DNA of 64,000 nt, taken from assembly GCF_023935105.1 (NCBI RefSeq), contig NZ_CP096040.1, positions 3,224,001 through 3,288,000 of the forward strand, given 5' to 3'. Shown in pieces: positions 8,634 through 15,888 of the stretch (positions within the stretch are counted from its first letter, which is position 1; each line of letters starts with the position of its first letter). Below the pieces are notes generated by a model. The model had not been told where the DNA came from, ran no database searches, and was given only the letters and a program-made list of their open reading frames with translations. Position numbers and translations under genes: made by a program. Origin of the DNA: Caulobacter segnis (GTDB lineage: Bacteria > Pseudomonadota > Alphaproteobacteria > Caulobacterales > Caulobacteraceae).

Positions 8634-9650
8634 ATGTCGCATCTTTCCACCCTCGTCAGCTCAGCCCTGGGCCAGAAGGCGGCCGTCGCGATCCTGGACG
8701 TCCTGGAGATCGTCCCCGCCCTGGCCGCCGAGACCGACGGCCCGGTCTCGCGCGGGGTCTTCGCCATGGCTCTGAACGCGGTGCTGTTCCACGACGTCAT
8801 GAACCGCGTGCCCTTGGGCGCGGCCTATGTCAGCGAGCGTCGGGCCGAAGGGCATCGGATCCTGTTCGACCACGGCGCCTTACGGACGATCGATTTCGGC
8901 GACGGCCCGACCGGCGCCTTGCCGGCAGGGCATCAGGCGTTCGCCCGCATCTTGCAGCCGCTGGGCTATGAGGTGGCCGATGTTTACCCGCTGGATCGCC
9001 TGAAGATGACCGGCCGGGCCTACGCCCACGTCGACCTGCCCGAAGCGATCCCGCAGTTCTTCGTCAGCGAGCTGCATGTCCAGCGTTTCTCCCCGGCTTT
9101 CCAGGTGATCGTCCACGCTGTGTTCGACTCTTCGGCGGACGTCCTGGGTGAGGCGGCCACCACCGCGCTGAAGGCCTTCGCGACGGATGGTGTCTGCGAT
9201 CTGGACGAGGCGCGCGCGGCCCTGCCCCAGATCGTCGCCGCCTTCGCCCGCACACACGGCCCGCTGCGCCTGGAACACTATGAGGCGCTGAAGGCGGAAT
9301 CCGCCGAGGCCGCCTGGATCGCCACCGAGGGCCAGGCCTTCAACCACGCCACTGACCGTGTCCCTGATGTCCAGGCCGTGGCCGAGAGTCAGAAGGCGCT
9401 GGGCCGACCGGTCAAGGACGCCGTCGAGATCTCCGGTTCGGGCCGCGTGCGCCAGACCGCGTTCAAGGCCCAGCCGGTCTCGCGCACGTTCGTGACCGAC
9501 GCCGGCGAGCAGACCCTGACCGTCCCGGGCTCGTTCCACGAGTTCATCAGCCGCGACCGCTTCGTCGACGAGCATGGGGTCGAGCGGCTGGACCTGCGGT
9601 TCGACAGCGGCAACGCCCAGGGCATCTTCAAGATGACGGAAGCGGCCTAA
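8634..9650 (+). CDS. hglS: DUF1338 / HglS-like 2-oxoadipate dioxygenase-decarboxylase
   Basis: A 338-residue protein of the DUF1338 family (YdcJ/HglS, VOC-like metalloenzyme fold). Characterised HglS members convert 2-oxoadipate to D-2-hydroxyglutarate with O2 and Fe(II). Recognisable family segments are RTIDFGDGPTGALPAGHQAF, the metal-site type NHATDRV (near residue 240) and the LRFDSGNAQGIFKM end. It is shorter than the roughly 450-residue Pseudomonas and E. coli proteins and closer to the compact form known from plants and many alphaproteobacteria. It lies 10 bp after the ALDH gene. Its stop overlaps the convergent D-aminoacylase stop. Confidence 0.83.
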   Translation: MSHLSTLVSSALGQKAAVAILDVLEIVPALAAETDGPVSRGVFAMALNAVLFHDVMNRVPLGAAYVSERRAEGHRILFDHGALRTIDFGDGPTGALPAGHQAFARILQPLGYEVADVYPLDRLKMTGRAYAHVDLPEAIPQFFVSELHVQRFSPAFQVIVHAVFDSSADVLGEAATTALKAFATDGVCDLDEARAALPQIVAAFARTHGPLRLEHYEALKAESAEAAWIATEGQAFNHATDRVPDVQAVAESQKALGRPVKDAVEISGSGRVRQTAFKAQPVSRTFVTDAGEQTLTVPGSFHEFISRDRFVDEHGVERLDLRFDSGNAQGIFKMTEAA

Positions 9651-11185
9651 CCGCCCGGTCGCCAGCTGGCCCGGCGCACGACCTGCCCGGGCCGCGCCTG
9701 GGTCGGGACGCCTTTGTCGAACACGACGACGCCATTGACCCAGACCGTGCTGACGCCGGTCGCCAAGGCGTTGGGGTGGTCCAGATCCGAACGGTCGGCG
9801 ATGCGCGCGGGATCGAACAGGACGAGGTCGGCGTGATAGCCCGGCGCGATGGTTCCTCGCTCGGCCAGACCAAGCTGAGCCGCCGTCTGAGCCGACATCT
9901 TGTGAATGGCCTGTTCCAGGGTCAGCAGGCGCTTTTCCCGGACATAGACGCGCAGAATCTTGGCGAAAGCTCCGAACCCTCGCGGATGCAGGCCATGTGT
10001 CATGCCGTCCGAACAGATCACCGCGTGCTTCCAGGCAATGAAGGCGGCGATGTCGGACTCGGCCATGGCCGAGCCGATCACGGCGTCCACTCGCTCCACC
10101 TCCGGATGGGTCGCACGGTAGGCTTCCGACTGCCGGGTCAGCGCCAGATAGGTCTCGACAGGATCGGCATGCCGCTCGGCCGCGATCTGGGCGATGGTCT
10201 TGCCGACCAGCGAAGGATCAGGCGCAAACACCGCGATCCGCAGACCCTCGGGCGTGGTCAGCTTGGTCAGGGCGAAGCGAGCGGCGGCGCGATCCTGGAA
10301 GTTCCGCTCCGGCAGCAGCACCGACAGATTGCTCTGCCAGTAGCTGTACGGATAGACGTCGGCGGTGATGTCCACGCCCTGCGCGCGGGCGGCGTCCAGC
10401 TTGGCGAGGATCCTGGGCGCCTCGCCCCAGCGATCGACCAGGCCGATCTTCAGGTGCGAGATCTGCACGGGCAGCTTGGCTTCGCGGCCGATGGCGATGA
10501 TCTCGTCGATCGCCGCATCCAGCTTCACGTCCTCGCTGCGCAGGTGGCTAATGTAGCGCCCGCCTCCCGCCGCCGCCGTCTTGGCCAGGGCCACGACCTC
10601 TTCCGGCGGCCCGTAGATCCCTGGATCGTACTCCAACCCCGTCGACAGACCCAGCGAACCCGCGCGCAGGTCCTCGGCCAGCTCTGTGCTCATGGTCGCC
10701 ATCTCGGCCGGCGTGGCCGCGCGCTTGTAGTCCTGGCCCATGGCGCGGGCGCGCAAGCTGCCATGGCCGGTATAGGAGGCGACATTGACGGCCAGGGGCG
10801 AGCGCGCCAGCGTTTCGAAATAGGCCTTCAAGGGAAGAGCGGACTCTCCATCTTGACCCACGACGATGGTGGTCACGCCCTGGGCGGTCAGCGCCGCCAT
10901 CTCCGGCGTCTTTTCCGCTTGCCGATCATGATGACTGTGGGCGTCGATGAAGCCCGGCGCCAAGGTCAGTCCCTTGGCGTCGACGACGGTTTCGCCCCGC
11001 GAGGGCTTGAGTTGGCCGACGGCGACGATGCGGTCCTGGTCGATCCGGATGCTGACCGAGCGCGCCGACGCGCCCGAGCCGTCTATCACCTTGGCGTGGA
11101 CGATCAGCGTCGACGCAAGGGCGCTGGATCCCAGCAGGCACGCCACGGCCGCGCCCAGGGCCGAACGGAACAGTTGAACTCTCAT
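9647..11185 (-). CDS. Secreted N-acyl-D-amino-acid deacylase (D-aminoacylase)
   Basis: A 512-residue amidohydrolase with a Sec signal peptide (about residues 1-24, ending SALAS). The metal-binding HSHHD motif lies in APGFIDAHSHHD (about 80-91). Downstream are VGQDGES, GLEYDPGIYG and the SDGMTHGLHPRGFG region of D-aminoacylase/N-acyl-D-glutamate deacylase enzymes. It removes the acyl group from N-acyl-D-amino acids or N-acyl-D-amino-acid peptides, here probably in the periplasm. It is convergent with the lysine operon (stops overlap by a few bases) and divergent from the Lrp gene at 11352. The neighbouring D-Glu N-acetyltransferase-like gene makes N-acyl-D-glutamate-type compounds plausible substrates. 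Confidence 0.87.
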   Translation of the reverse strand: MRVQLFRSALGAAVACLLGSSALASTLIVHAKVIDGSGASARSVSIRIDQDRIVAVGQLKPSRGETVVDAKGLTLAPGFIDAHSHHDRQAEKTPEMAALTAQGVTTIVVGQDGESALPLKAYFETLARSPLAVNVASYTGHGSLRARAMGQDYKRAATPAEMATMSTELAEDLRAGSLGLSTGLEYDPGIYGPPEEVVALAKTAAAGGGRYISHLRSEDVKLDAAIDEIIAIGREAKLPVQISHLKIGLVDRWGEAPRILAKLDAARAQGVDITADVYPYSYWQSNLSVLLPERNFQDRAAARFALTKLTTPEGLRIAVFAPDPSLVGKTIAQIAAERHADPVETYLALTRQSEAYRATHPEVERVDAVIGSAMAESDIAAFIAWKHAVICSDGMTHGLHPRGFGAFAKILRVYVREKRLLTLEQAIHKMSAQTAAQLGLAERGTIAPGYHADLVLFDPARIADRSDLDHPNALATGVSTVWVNGVVVFDKGVPTQARPGQVVRRASWRPGG

Positions 11186-11351
11186 GCGCCCACGCTCTGT
11201 TTCATCGGCGGAGTCTATGCGGTCACGTGCGAGGGTTTCCGCCGTTTCCAGGGCCCATGACGCGAGGAGCCCTCCCGCCGCCCCGCGCCGACGCTTACCT
11301 TTCCCGGCGCCGTTGCGCTAAGCGTGGGGCGACGATCATCAAGGACGGCTC
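11186..11351. promoter_or_regulatory. Divergent promoter region between D-aminoacylase and Lrp genes
   Basis: A 166-bp gap between divergent genes must hold promoters for both. By eye I see no clear -35/-10 pair and no strong inverted repeat. The self-encoded Lrp protein at 11352 is the obvious candidate binder. Nothing else can be supported here. Confidence 0.3.
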
Positions 11352-11861
11352 ATGACCGATCAGCGCAAGGACCTCGACCGGATCGACATCAAGATCCTGG
11401 CGCTGCTGCAGCGCCAGGGCCGGGTCACCAAGGCCGCGATGGGCGAACTCGTCGGGCTGTCGGCGTCGCGCTGCTGGGAGCGCATGAAGCGACTGGAGAA
11501 ATCCAAGATCGTCAGGGGCTATCACGCCGAGATCGACCTTGGCCGGCTGGCCAAGCTCTCGACCTTCGTCGTGCAGATCAAGCTGACCGACTATTCGTAC
11601 GCCAAGGCCAAGGTCTTCGAGGCCGGGATCGCCGACCTGCCCAATGTCATCAGCTGCCAGTCGGTTCTGGGTGGGGTCGACTATCTGATCACGGTGGCCG
11701 CCTTCGGCATCGAGCACTACCAGACGATCATGGAACACATGCTCGACACCCTGAACGTCTCGTTCGACTATGTGACCCTGCCCGTGACCAAGAAGCTGAA
11801 AGGCGAAGCCAGTCTCGACCTGACCGCCCTGCTGGCCACCGCCCAAGAGCTCGAGACCTGA
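11352..11861 (+). CDS. Lrp/AsnC family transcriptional regulator
   Basis: A 169-residue regulator. The winged HTH spans about residues 8-60 (LDRIDIKILALLQRQGRVT and LVGLSASRCWERMKRLEKS). The RAM domain follows (about 75-155), with VISCQSVLGGVDYLITVAAF as its ligand-site segment. It belongs to the group with a Cys-Trp (SRCWERMK) recognition helix, often found next to amino-acid catabolic genes. It diverges from the D-aminoacylase gene. Its stop is only 3 bp from the convergent dgcA-like stop, so it is a single-gene unit. Confidence 0.9.
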   Translation: MTDQRKDLDRIDIKILALLQRQGRVTKAAMGELVGLSASRCWERMKRLEKSKIVRGYHAEIDLGRLAKLSTFVVQIKLTDYSYAKAKVFEAGIADLPNVISCQSVLGGVDYLITVAAFGIEHYQTIMEHMLDTLNVSFDYVTLPVTKKLKGEASLDLTALLATAQELET

Positions 11862-11864
11862 CGC

Positions 11865-12851
11865 CTATCCCCAGAGGTCCGGCCCGTTCGGCCTCAGCCA
11901 GCCGTCTTGGTAGCCGAACCCGCCGTCGACATCGCGAACCAGCTGCATCGGGCAATCCAGGTCGACGATCTCGCAGGCTTGCGCCAGCAGCAGCGCCGGC
12001 GCGATGCCCAAAGAGGTGCCCTCCATGCAGCCGACCATCAGCCGCAGGCCCCGCTGCCGCGCCGCCTCCGCCAAGGCCAAGGCTTCGGTCAGCCCGCCAG
12101 CCTTGTCCAGCTTGATGTTGCAGAACGCATAGCGTCCCACGACCCGATCCAGGTCCGCGCGATCGTCGAACGACTCGTCCGCGCAGAGCGGTACGGCGCC
12201 GCGATAGTCGAGAAGCTCGTCGTCATGACCGACCGGCAGCGGTTGTTCCAGCAGTTCCACGCCCAACTGGGCCATGCGCGGCGCGCGGTCGTTCAGCTGC
12301 GCCAGCGTCCAGCCCTGGTTGGCGTCGGCGATCAAGCGGGCCTGGGGCGCGGCCGCGCGGATCGCCTCCAGCCGCACCATGTCGTCTGCGTCGCCCAGCT
12401 TGACCTTCAGCGCCGCGTAGCGCTGGGCCCAGCGCGCGGCCTTCGCGCCCATGGTCGCCGGCGTGTCCATGCCCAAGGTGACGAAGGTCTCGACGGGCCG
12501 CAACGGCGTCAGGCCCGCGCGCGCCGCGGCGGACACGCCTGAGCGTTTGGCCTCGAGGTCCCATAGCGCGCAATCAACGGCGTTGCGCGCGCCGCCCGGC
12601 GGCAAGTCCGTCGCCAGGCGCGCACGGTCCAGCGCCTCGCCGCGATCCAGCCGTTCGGAAAGGTCCCTGAGCTGGAGCAGCATCCGATCGGGCGTGTCGC
12701 CGCGATAGTCGACGCCCGCCGCCTCGCCACGCCCGGTGACGCCGTCGGCCTCGATCTCGACCTCGACGACCAGGGCTTCGGTATAGGCCTTGCGCGCGAT
12801 GACGAAGGGCTCGGTCAGGGCGTGGACCCGCTCGCGCGCGGTCAGCCGCAT
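11865..12851 (-). CDS. dgcA: Dipeptide epimerase / N-acyl-amino-acid racemase (enolase superfamily), DgcA-like
   Basis: The 328-residue product is a muconate-lactonising subgroup enolase. It shows the Lys pair motif (LKVKLG), metal ligands in IADANQGW, ELLEQPLP and CADESFDD, and the second catalytic Lys in NIKLDKAGG. It also has a C-terminal DLD (IVDLDCPM) of the DxD type that holds the dipeptide amino group in L-Ala-D/L-Glu epimerases. Paired with DUF1611 (DgcN) it is known to act instead as an N-acetyl-D-glutamate racemase. The real start is the ATG complementing 12849-12851, overlapping the end of the upstream dgcN-like gene. Either epimerising peptidoglycan-derived dipeptides or racemising N-acetyl-D-Glu fits the surroundings. 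Confidence 0.85.
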   Translation of the reverse strand: MRLTARERVHALTEPFVIARKAYTEALVVEVEIEADGVTGRGEAAGVDYRGDTPDRMLLQLRDLSERLDRGEALDRARLATDLPPGGARNAVDCALWDLEAKRSGVSAAARAGLTPLRPVETFVTLGMDTPATMGAKAARWAQRYAALKVKLGDADDMVRLEAIRAAAPQARLIADANQGWTLAQLNDRAPRMAQLGVELLEQPLPVGHDDELLDYRGAVPLCADESFDDRADLDRVVGRYAFCNIKLDKAGGLTEALALAEAARQRGLRLMVGCMEGTSLGIAPALLLAQACEIVDLDCPMQLVRDVDGGFGYQDGWLRPNGPDLWG

Positions 12852-13876
12852 CAGGCCGCGCCTCGCCGTACCGCTCCCGCCAGCAGGGCGTCGACGATCA
12901 CCGCCACGCCGGTGCGCACCGGGTCGCAGCAGGGCACGCCCAATTCGTCGGCCGTCTCGCTCAGATAGATCGCGGCCGCCTCGGGCGACAGGCGCGAGGT
13001 GTTGACGCAGACCCCGGCGAAGCGGACGGCGGGGTTGGTCAGACGCGCCAGCCGCAGGTTCAGCTCGGCCGCCTCGACCAGGCTGGGCGTCGGAAAGGCC
13101 TCCAGCCCGTCGATGGCCGTCCGGGTGGCGTCGTGGCAGAGGACCAGCGCGTCGGGCTGGCTGCCGTGCAGCAGGCCCAGGGTGACGCCCGCATAGGCGG
13201 GATGGAACAACGACCCCTGCCCCTCGACGACGTCCCAATGGTCGTCGCCGGCCGCCGGACTGAGGGCCTCGGCCGCGCCGGCCACGAAGTCCGAGACGAT
13301 GGCGTCGATCGGCGCGCCGGATCCGGCGATGAAGATGCCGGTCTGGCCCGTGGCGCGAAAATCCGCGTCCACGCCGCGCGCCTTGAGTTCCTTGGCGATC
13401 GCCAGGGCGGCGTACATCTTGCCCACGGCGCAGTCGGTGCCGACCGTAAGCAGGCGCTGGCCACCGCGCTTGGCGCCCTCGCCGACCACGTTGAACCGGG
13501 GGTCTGGTTCCCGCGCCTCCAATAGCCGTCGTCCCAGTCGCTCGGCCGTCTCCCGAACCCGCGGCAAGCTGGCCAAGCGTGTGTGGAGCCCGGAGATCAG
13601 GTCCAATCCGGCTTCCAACGCCTCGATCAGCACCGCCTCCCAGTGCGGTGGGATGAAGCCGCCGGCGTTGGCCACCCCGATCAGCAGCGAGCGCGCTCCA
13701 GCCGCCCTGGCGGCGGCGGGCGTCATGTCGGGCAGGCCAAGATCGACCTCGCAGCCTTGCAGGCGAAGCTGGCCGACACAGGCGTCCGGCCGCCAGTAGG
13801 CCACGCCCAAAGCGGTCTTGGCGCTGACCCGATCAACGTCGGCCAGGAACATCAGGCTCGGATAGGGAAAATCCAC
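12851..13876 (-). CDS. dgcN: DUF1611 family protein, DgcN-like D-glutamate N-acetyltransferase
   Basis: A 341-residue DUF1611 protein: an N-terminal Rossmann-like part (about 1-120, ARSLLIGVANAGGFIPPHW) and a P-loop-type half with VGTDCAVGKMYAALAIAKEL (about 147-166), ATGQTGIFIAGSG and VEGQGSLFHPAY. DUF1611 members in marine bacteria (DgcN) acetylate D-glutamate so that DgcA can racemise it to N-acetyl-L-glutamate. The gene overlaps the epimerase gene by one base, the same pairing. Acyl-donor and substrate specificity cannot be read from the sequence. The P-loop explains why such proteins are sometimes called NTPases. Confidence 0.82.
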   Translation of the reverse strand: MDFPYPSLMFLADVDRVSAKTALGVAYWRPDACVGQLRLQGCEVDLGLPDMTPAAARAAGARSLLIGVANAGGFIPPHWEAVLIEALEAGLDLISGLHTRLASLPRVRETAERLGRRLLEAREPDPRFNVVGEGAKRGGQRLLTVGTDCAVGKMYAALAIAKELKARGVDADFRATGQTGIFIAGSGAPIDAIVSDFVAGAAEALSPAAGDDHWDVVEGQGSLFHPAYAGVTLGLLHGSQPDALVLCHDATRTAIDGLEAFPTPSLVEAAELNLRLARLTNPAVRFAGVCVNTSRLSPEAAAIYLSETADELGVPCCDPVRTGVAVIVDALLAGAVRRGAA

Positions 13877-13919
13877 GGCGGGCTCTCGTGTTGGCGCGTT
13901 GAGGCGGCGGAGACCTTGC

Positions 13920-14282
13920 CTAGGCGGCGAAGGACCGGTTGCGGGAATGACTGATCGAGGACCGCAGGCGCGAGGTCATGACGGCGTCGACGCCGCGCAG
14001 CCGCGCGATCCTGGCGATCAGCGCGTCCAGGGCCTCGGCGTGCGAGGCCTCGACAACCGCGACGAGGTCATAGTCGCCCGAAATCTGGTGCAGGGCGGTC
14101 AGGCCGGCGATCTCGGCCAGGGCCTGCTCGGCCCCGACGATGTCGCACCGCGCCAGCCGCAGCATCACGTGGGCGCGCAGCATATCGTCGGGACGGCCGG
14201 CGTCGGCCGCGACACCCAGAAATCCGGGCCCGGTGTCGATCTGCTGGAGGCTCAAGACGTTTCTCCGCTGAAGCTCACGCAT
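13920..14282 (-). CDS. HTH-less Lrp/AsnC ligand-binding (RAM) domain protein
   Basis: The 120-residue product covers only the C-terminal two thirds of an Lrp protein. MRELQRRNVLSLQQID corresponds to the end of the HTH and its linker, and MLRAHVMLRL to LDALIARIARLRGVD is a complete RAM domain including HQISGDYDLVAVVEA. No start codon upstream restores a full winged HTH; the 74 bp before the ATG are followed at once by the stop of another Lrp gene. It may be a stand-alone RAM protein that modifies the full-length Lrp next to it, or a truncated paralogue. It lies between that Lrp and the dgcN-like gene on the same strand. Confidence 0.75.
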   Translation of the reverse strand: MRELQRRNVLSLQQIDTGPGFLGVAADAGRPDDMLRAHVMLRLARCDIVGAEQALAEIAGLTALHQISGDYDLVAVVEASHAEALDALIARIARLRGVDAVMTSRLRSSISHSRNRSFAA

Positions 14283-14356
14283 CAGCTTATGTCGGCGCGC
14301 GCCCAGGAAAGCGCCGACTTGCCCGGATCCAGCGAGAGAAACTGTCGCTGATCGTT

Positions 14357-14806
14357 CTAGCGCAGGACTTTCGTCGCCAGCAGGATCGAAGAGGTTGTCC
14401 GCTCGATGCCCTCGATCTCGCCGATACGGTCGATCAGCGCATTGAGCTCACCGACGGTCTCGGCCTCGACCACCGCGATCAGATCATACTCGCCGCTGAT
14501 CGCATGCAGCGCCGAAAGCTCGGGGATGGCCGCCAGGGCTTCCTCGATGGTCTTGGTGTGCTTCAGCTGGGCCTTGATCATCACCTGAGCGCGGATCAGC
14601 CGCCGATCATAGGGATCGCCGAGCCGTACGGTGTAGCCGCCGATGACTCCGTCCTCCTCCAGGCGGCTGAGACGGGCATAGACATTGGCGCGAGACAGGC
14701 CCAGGTCGCTCGCCAGCTTGGTCACCGGCTGGCGAGAATCCTCCCGCAGCATGGCCAGCAGGCGGCGATCCAGGTCGCTCAGTCCCCGGTCATCCGATTT
14801 CGGCAA
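14357..14806 (-). CDS. Lrp/AsnC family transcriptional regulator
   Basis: A complete 149-residue Lrp protein: HTH at about residues 8-60 (LSDLDRRLLAMLREDSRQPV, DLGLSRANVYARLSRLE) and RAM domain at about 70-145 (LHAISGEYDLIAVVEAET). It begins 27 bp after the stop of the isoaspartyl-peptidase gene and precedes the RAM-only gene, so it is probably part of the same minus-strand operon. It is the natural candidate for sensing a D-amino acid or the peptide product handled by the operon. Its RAM domain resembles that of the RAM-only neighbour, suggesting duplication. Confidence 0.9.
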   Translation of the reverse strand: MPKSDDRGLSDLDRRLLAMLREDSRQPVTKLASDLGLSRANVYARLSRLEEDGVIGGYTVRLGDPYDRRLIRAQVMIKAQLKHTKTIEEALAAIPELSALHAISGEYDLIAVVEAETVGELNALIDRIGEIEGIERTTSSILLATKVLR

Positions 14807-14833
14807 GCCTTGTCCCCCTGCTGGCGCTCGAGA

Positions 14834-15853
14834 TCAACGCGGTGAAGGCTCGTCGGCATAGATCGCCGTGCGCGGCGCGGGCGCCGCCGAGGAAATCGCG
14901 CCGCGATACATGCCCAGGTCGTTCATGCCAAACGCCGCCTGGCCCTGGCCGTCGATGGCGATCAATCCGCCGTCGCCGCCGATCTTGGTGATCGAGGCCA
15001 TGGTCCCGTCCGCGGCCTGCTGGATGGTCTCGCCCTTCCAGGCGACCCGGTCGCAGACCTGACGCGCGGCGCTTTCGCGGATGAAGTACTCGCCCGAGCC
15101 GGTGGCCGACACCGCACACACCCCGTCTCGCGCGTAAGTCCCCGCGCCGATGATCGGGCTGTCGCCGATCCGGCCCCAGCGCTTGCCAGTCATGCCGCCG
15201 GTCGAGGTCGCGGCGGCGACGTGGCCGGCCTGGTCCAGAGCGACCGCGCCGACCGTGCCGAAGAGGTGGGTGGGATCCAGCATGGCTTGGTGATCCTTGC
15301 GCCAGGCCAGCAGCTGTTTCCAGCGCTCTTCGGTATAGAAGTACTCCGGCGGCGCCTGTTCCAGGCCCATCTCCTTTGAGAACTGGTCCGCGCCGTCACG
15401 GGCCAACAGCACGTGAGGCGACTTCTCCATGACCGCGCGGGCTAGGCTGATGGGATTGCGCGTGCGCGTCACGCCCGCGACGGCGCCGGCCTTCAAGGTA
15501 GCGCCGTCCATGATCGCCGCATCCAGCTCGTTACGCCCCTCGGCGGTGAAGACCGCGCCTTTGCCGGCGTTGAACAGAGGATTGTCCTCCAGAACCCGCA
15601 CGGCGGCCTCGACGGCGTCGAGGCTGGAGCCGCCGGCCTTCAGGACCTTGGCGCCCGCCTCCAGCGCGGCGTCCAGGCCGGCGCGGAAGGCCTTGTCCTT
15701 CTCGGGTGTAAGCTCCCCGCGCTCGAGCACGCCCGCGCCGCCATGCACGGCGAGAGACCATTTGGGCGCGCTGTCGGCCGCCGCCGCGGGTGAAGCCAGC
15801 GCCAGGACGGTCAGGGCGATGCAGGCGAAGCGGCGAAGGGTCGGAGCGGTCAT
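14834..15853 (-). CDS. Secreted isoaspartyl peptidase / L-asparaginase (Ntn hydrolase)
   Basis: A 339-residue precursor with a signal peptide (about 1-26, ending SPAAAA). The alpha chain begins with WSLAVHGGAGVLERG. The autocleavage site is the Gly-Thr of FGTVGAVALD (near residue 200), where the new N-terminal Thr is the nucleophile. STGGMTGKRWGRIGDSPIIG is the substrate pocket of the family. Such enzymes cut beta-aspartyl dipeptides, including beta-Asp-Arg from cyanophycin, and often asparagine. It lies 35 bp after the cyanophycinase-like gene, matching the known two-step cyanophycin breakdown. The signal peptide places the reaction in the periplasm or outside. Confidence 0.9.
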   Translation of the reverse strand: MTAPTLRRFACIALTVLALASPAAAADSAPKWSLAVHGGAGVLERGELTPEKDKAFRAGLDAALEAGAKVLKAGGSSLDAVEAAVRVLEDNPLFNAGKGAVFTAEGRNELDAAIMDGATLKAGAVAGVTRTRNPISLARAVMEKSPHVLLARDGADQFSKEMGLEQAPPEYFYTEERWKQLLAWRKDHQAMLDPTHLFGTVGAVALDQAGHVAAATSTGGMTGKRWGRIGDSPIIGAGTYARDGVCAVSATGSGEYFIRESAARQVCDRVAWKGETIQQAADGTMASITKIGGDGGLIAIDGQGQAAFGMNDLGMYRGAISSAAPAPRTAIYADEPSPR

Positions 15854-15888
15854 CTTTGATCTCGGTCTTTACGGACGGTCGGGCGGGT

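Noticed and set aside
9776..11260. A 494-codon plus-strand frame opposite the D-aminoacylase
   Set aside because: Shadow frame; the minus-strand protein has a signal peptide and the metal-binding HSHHD motif.
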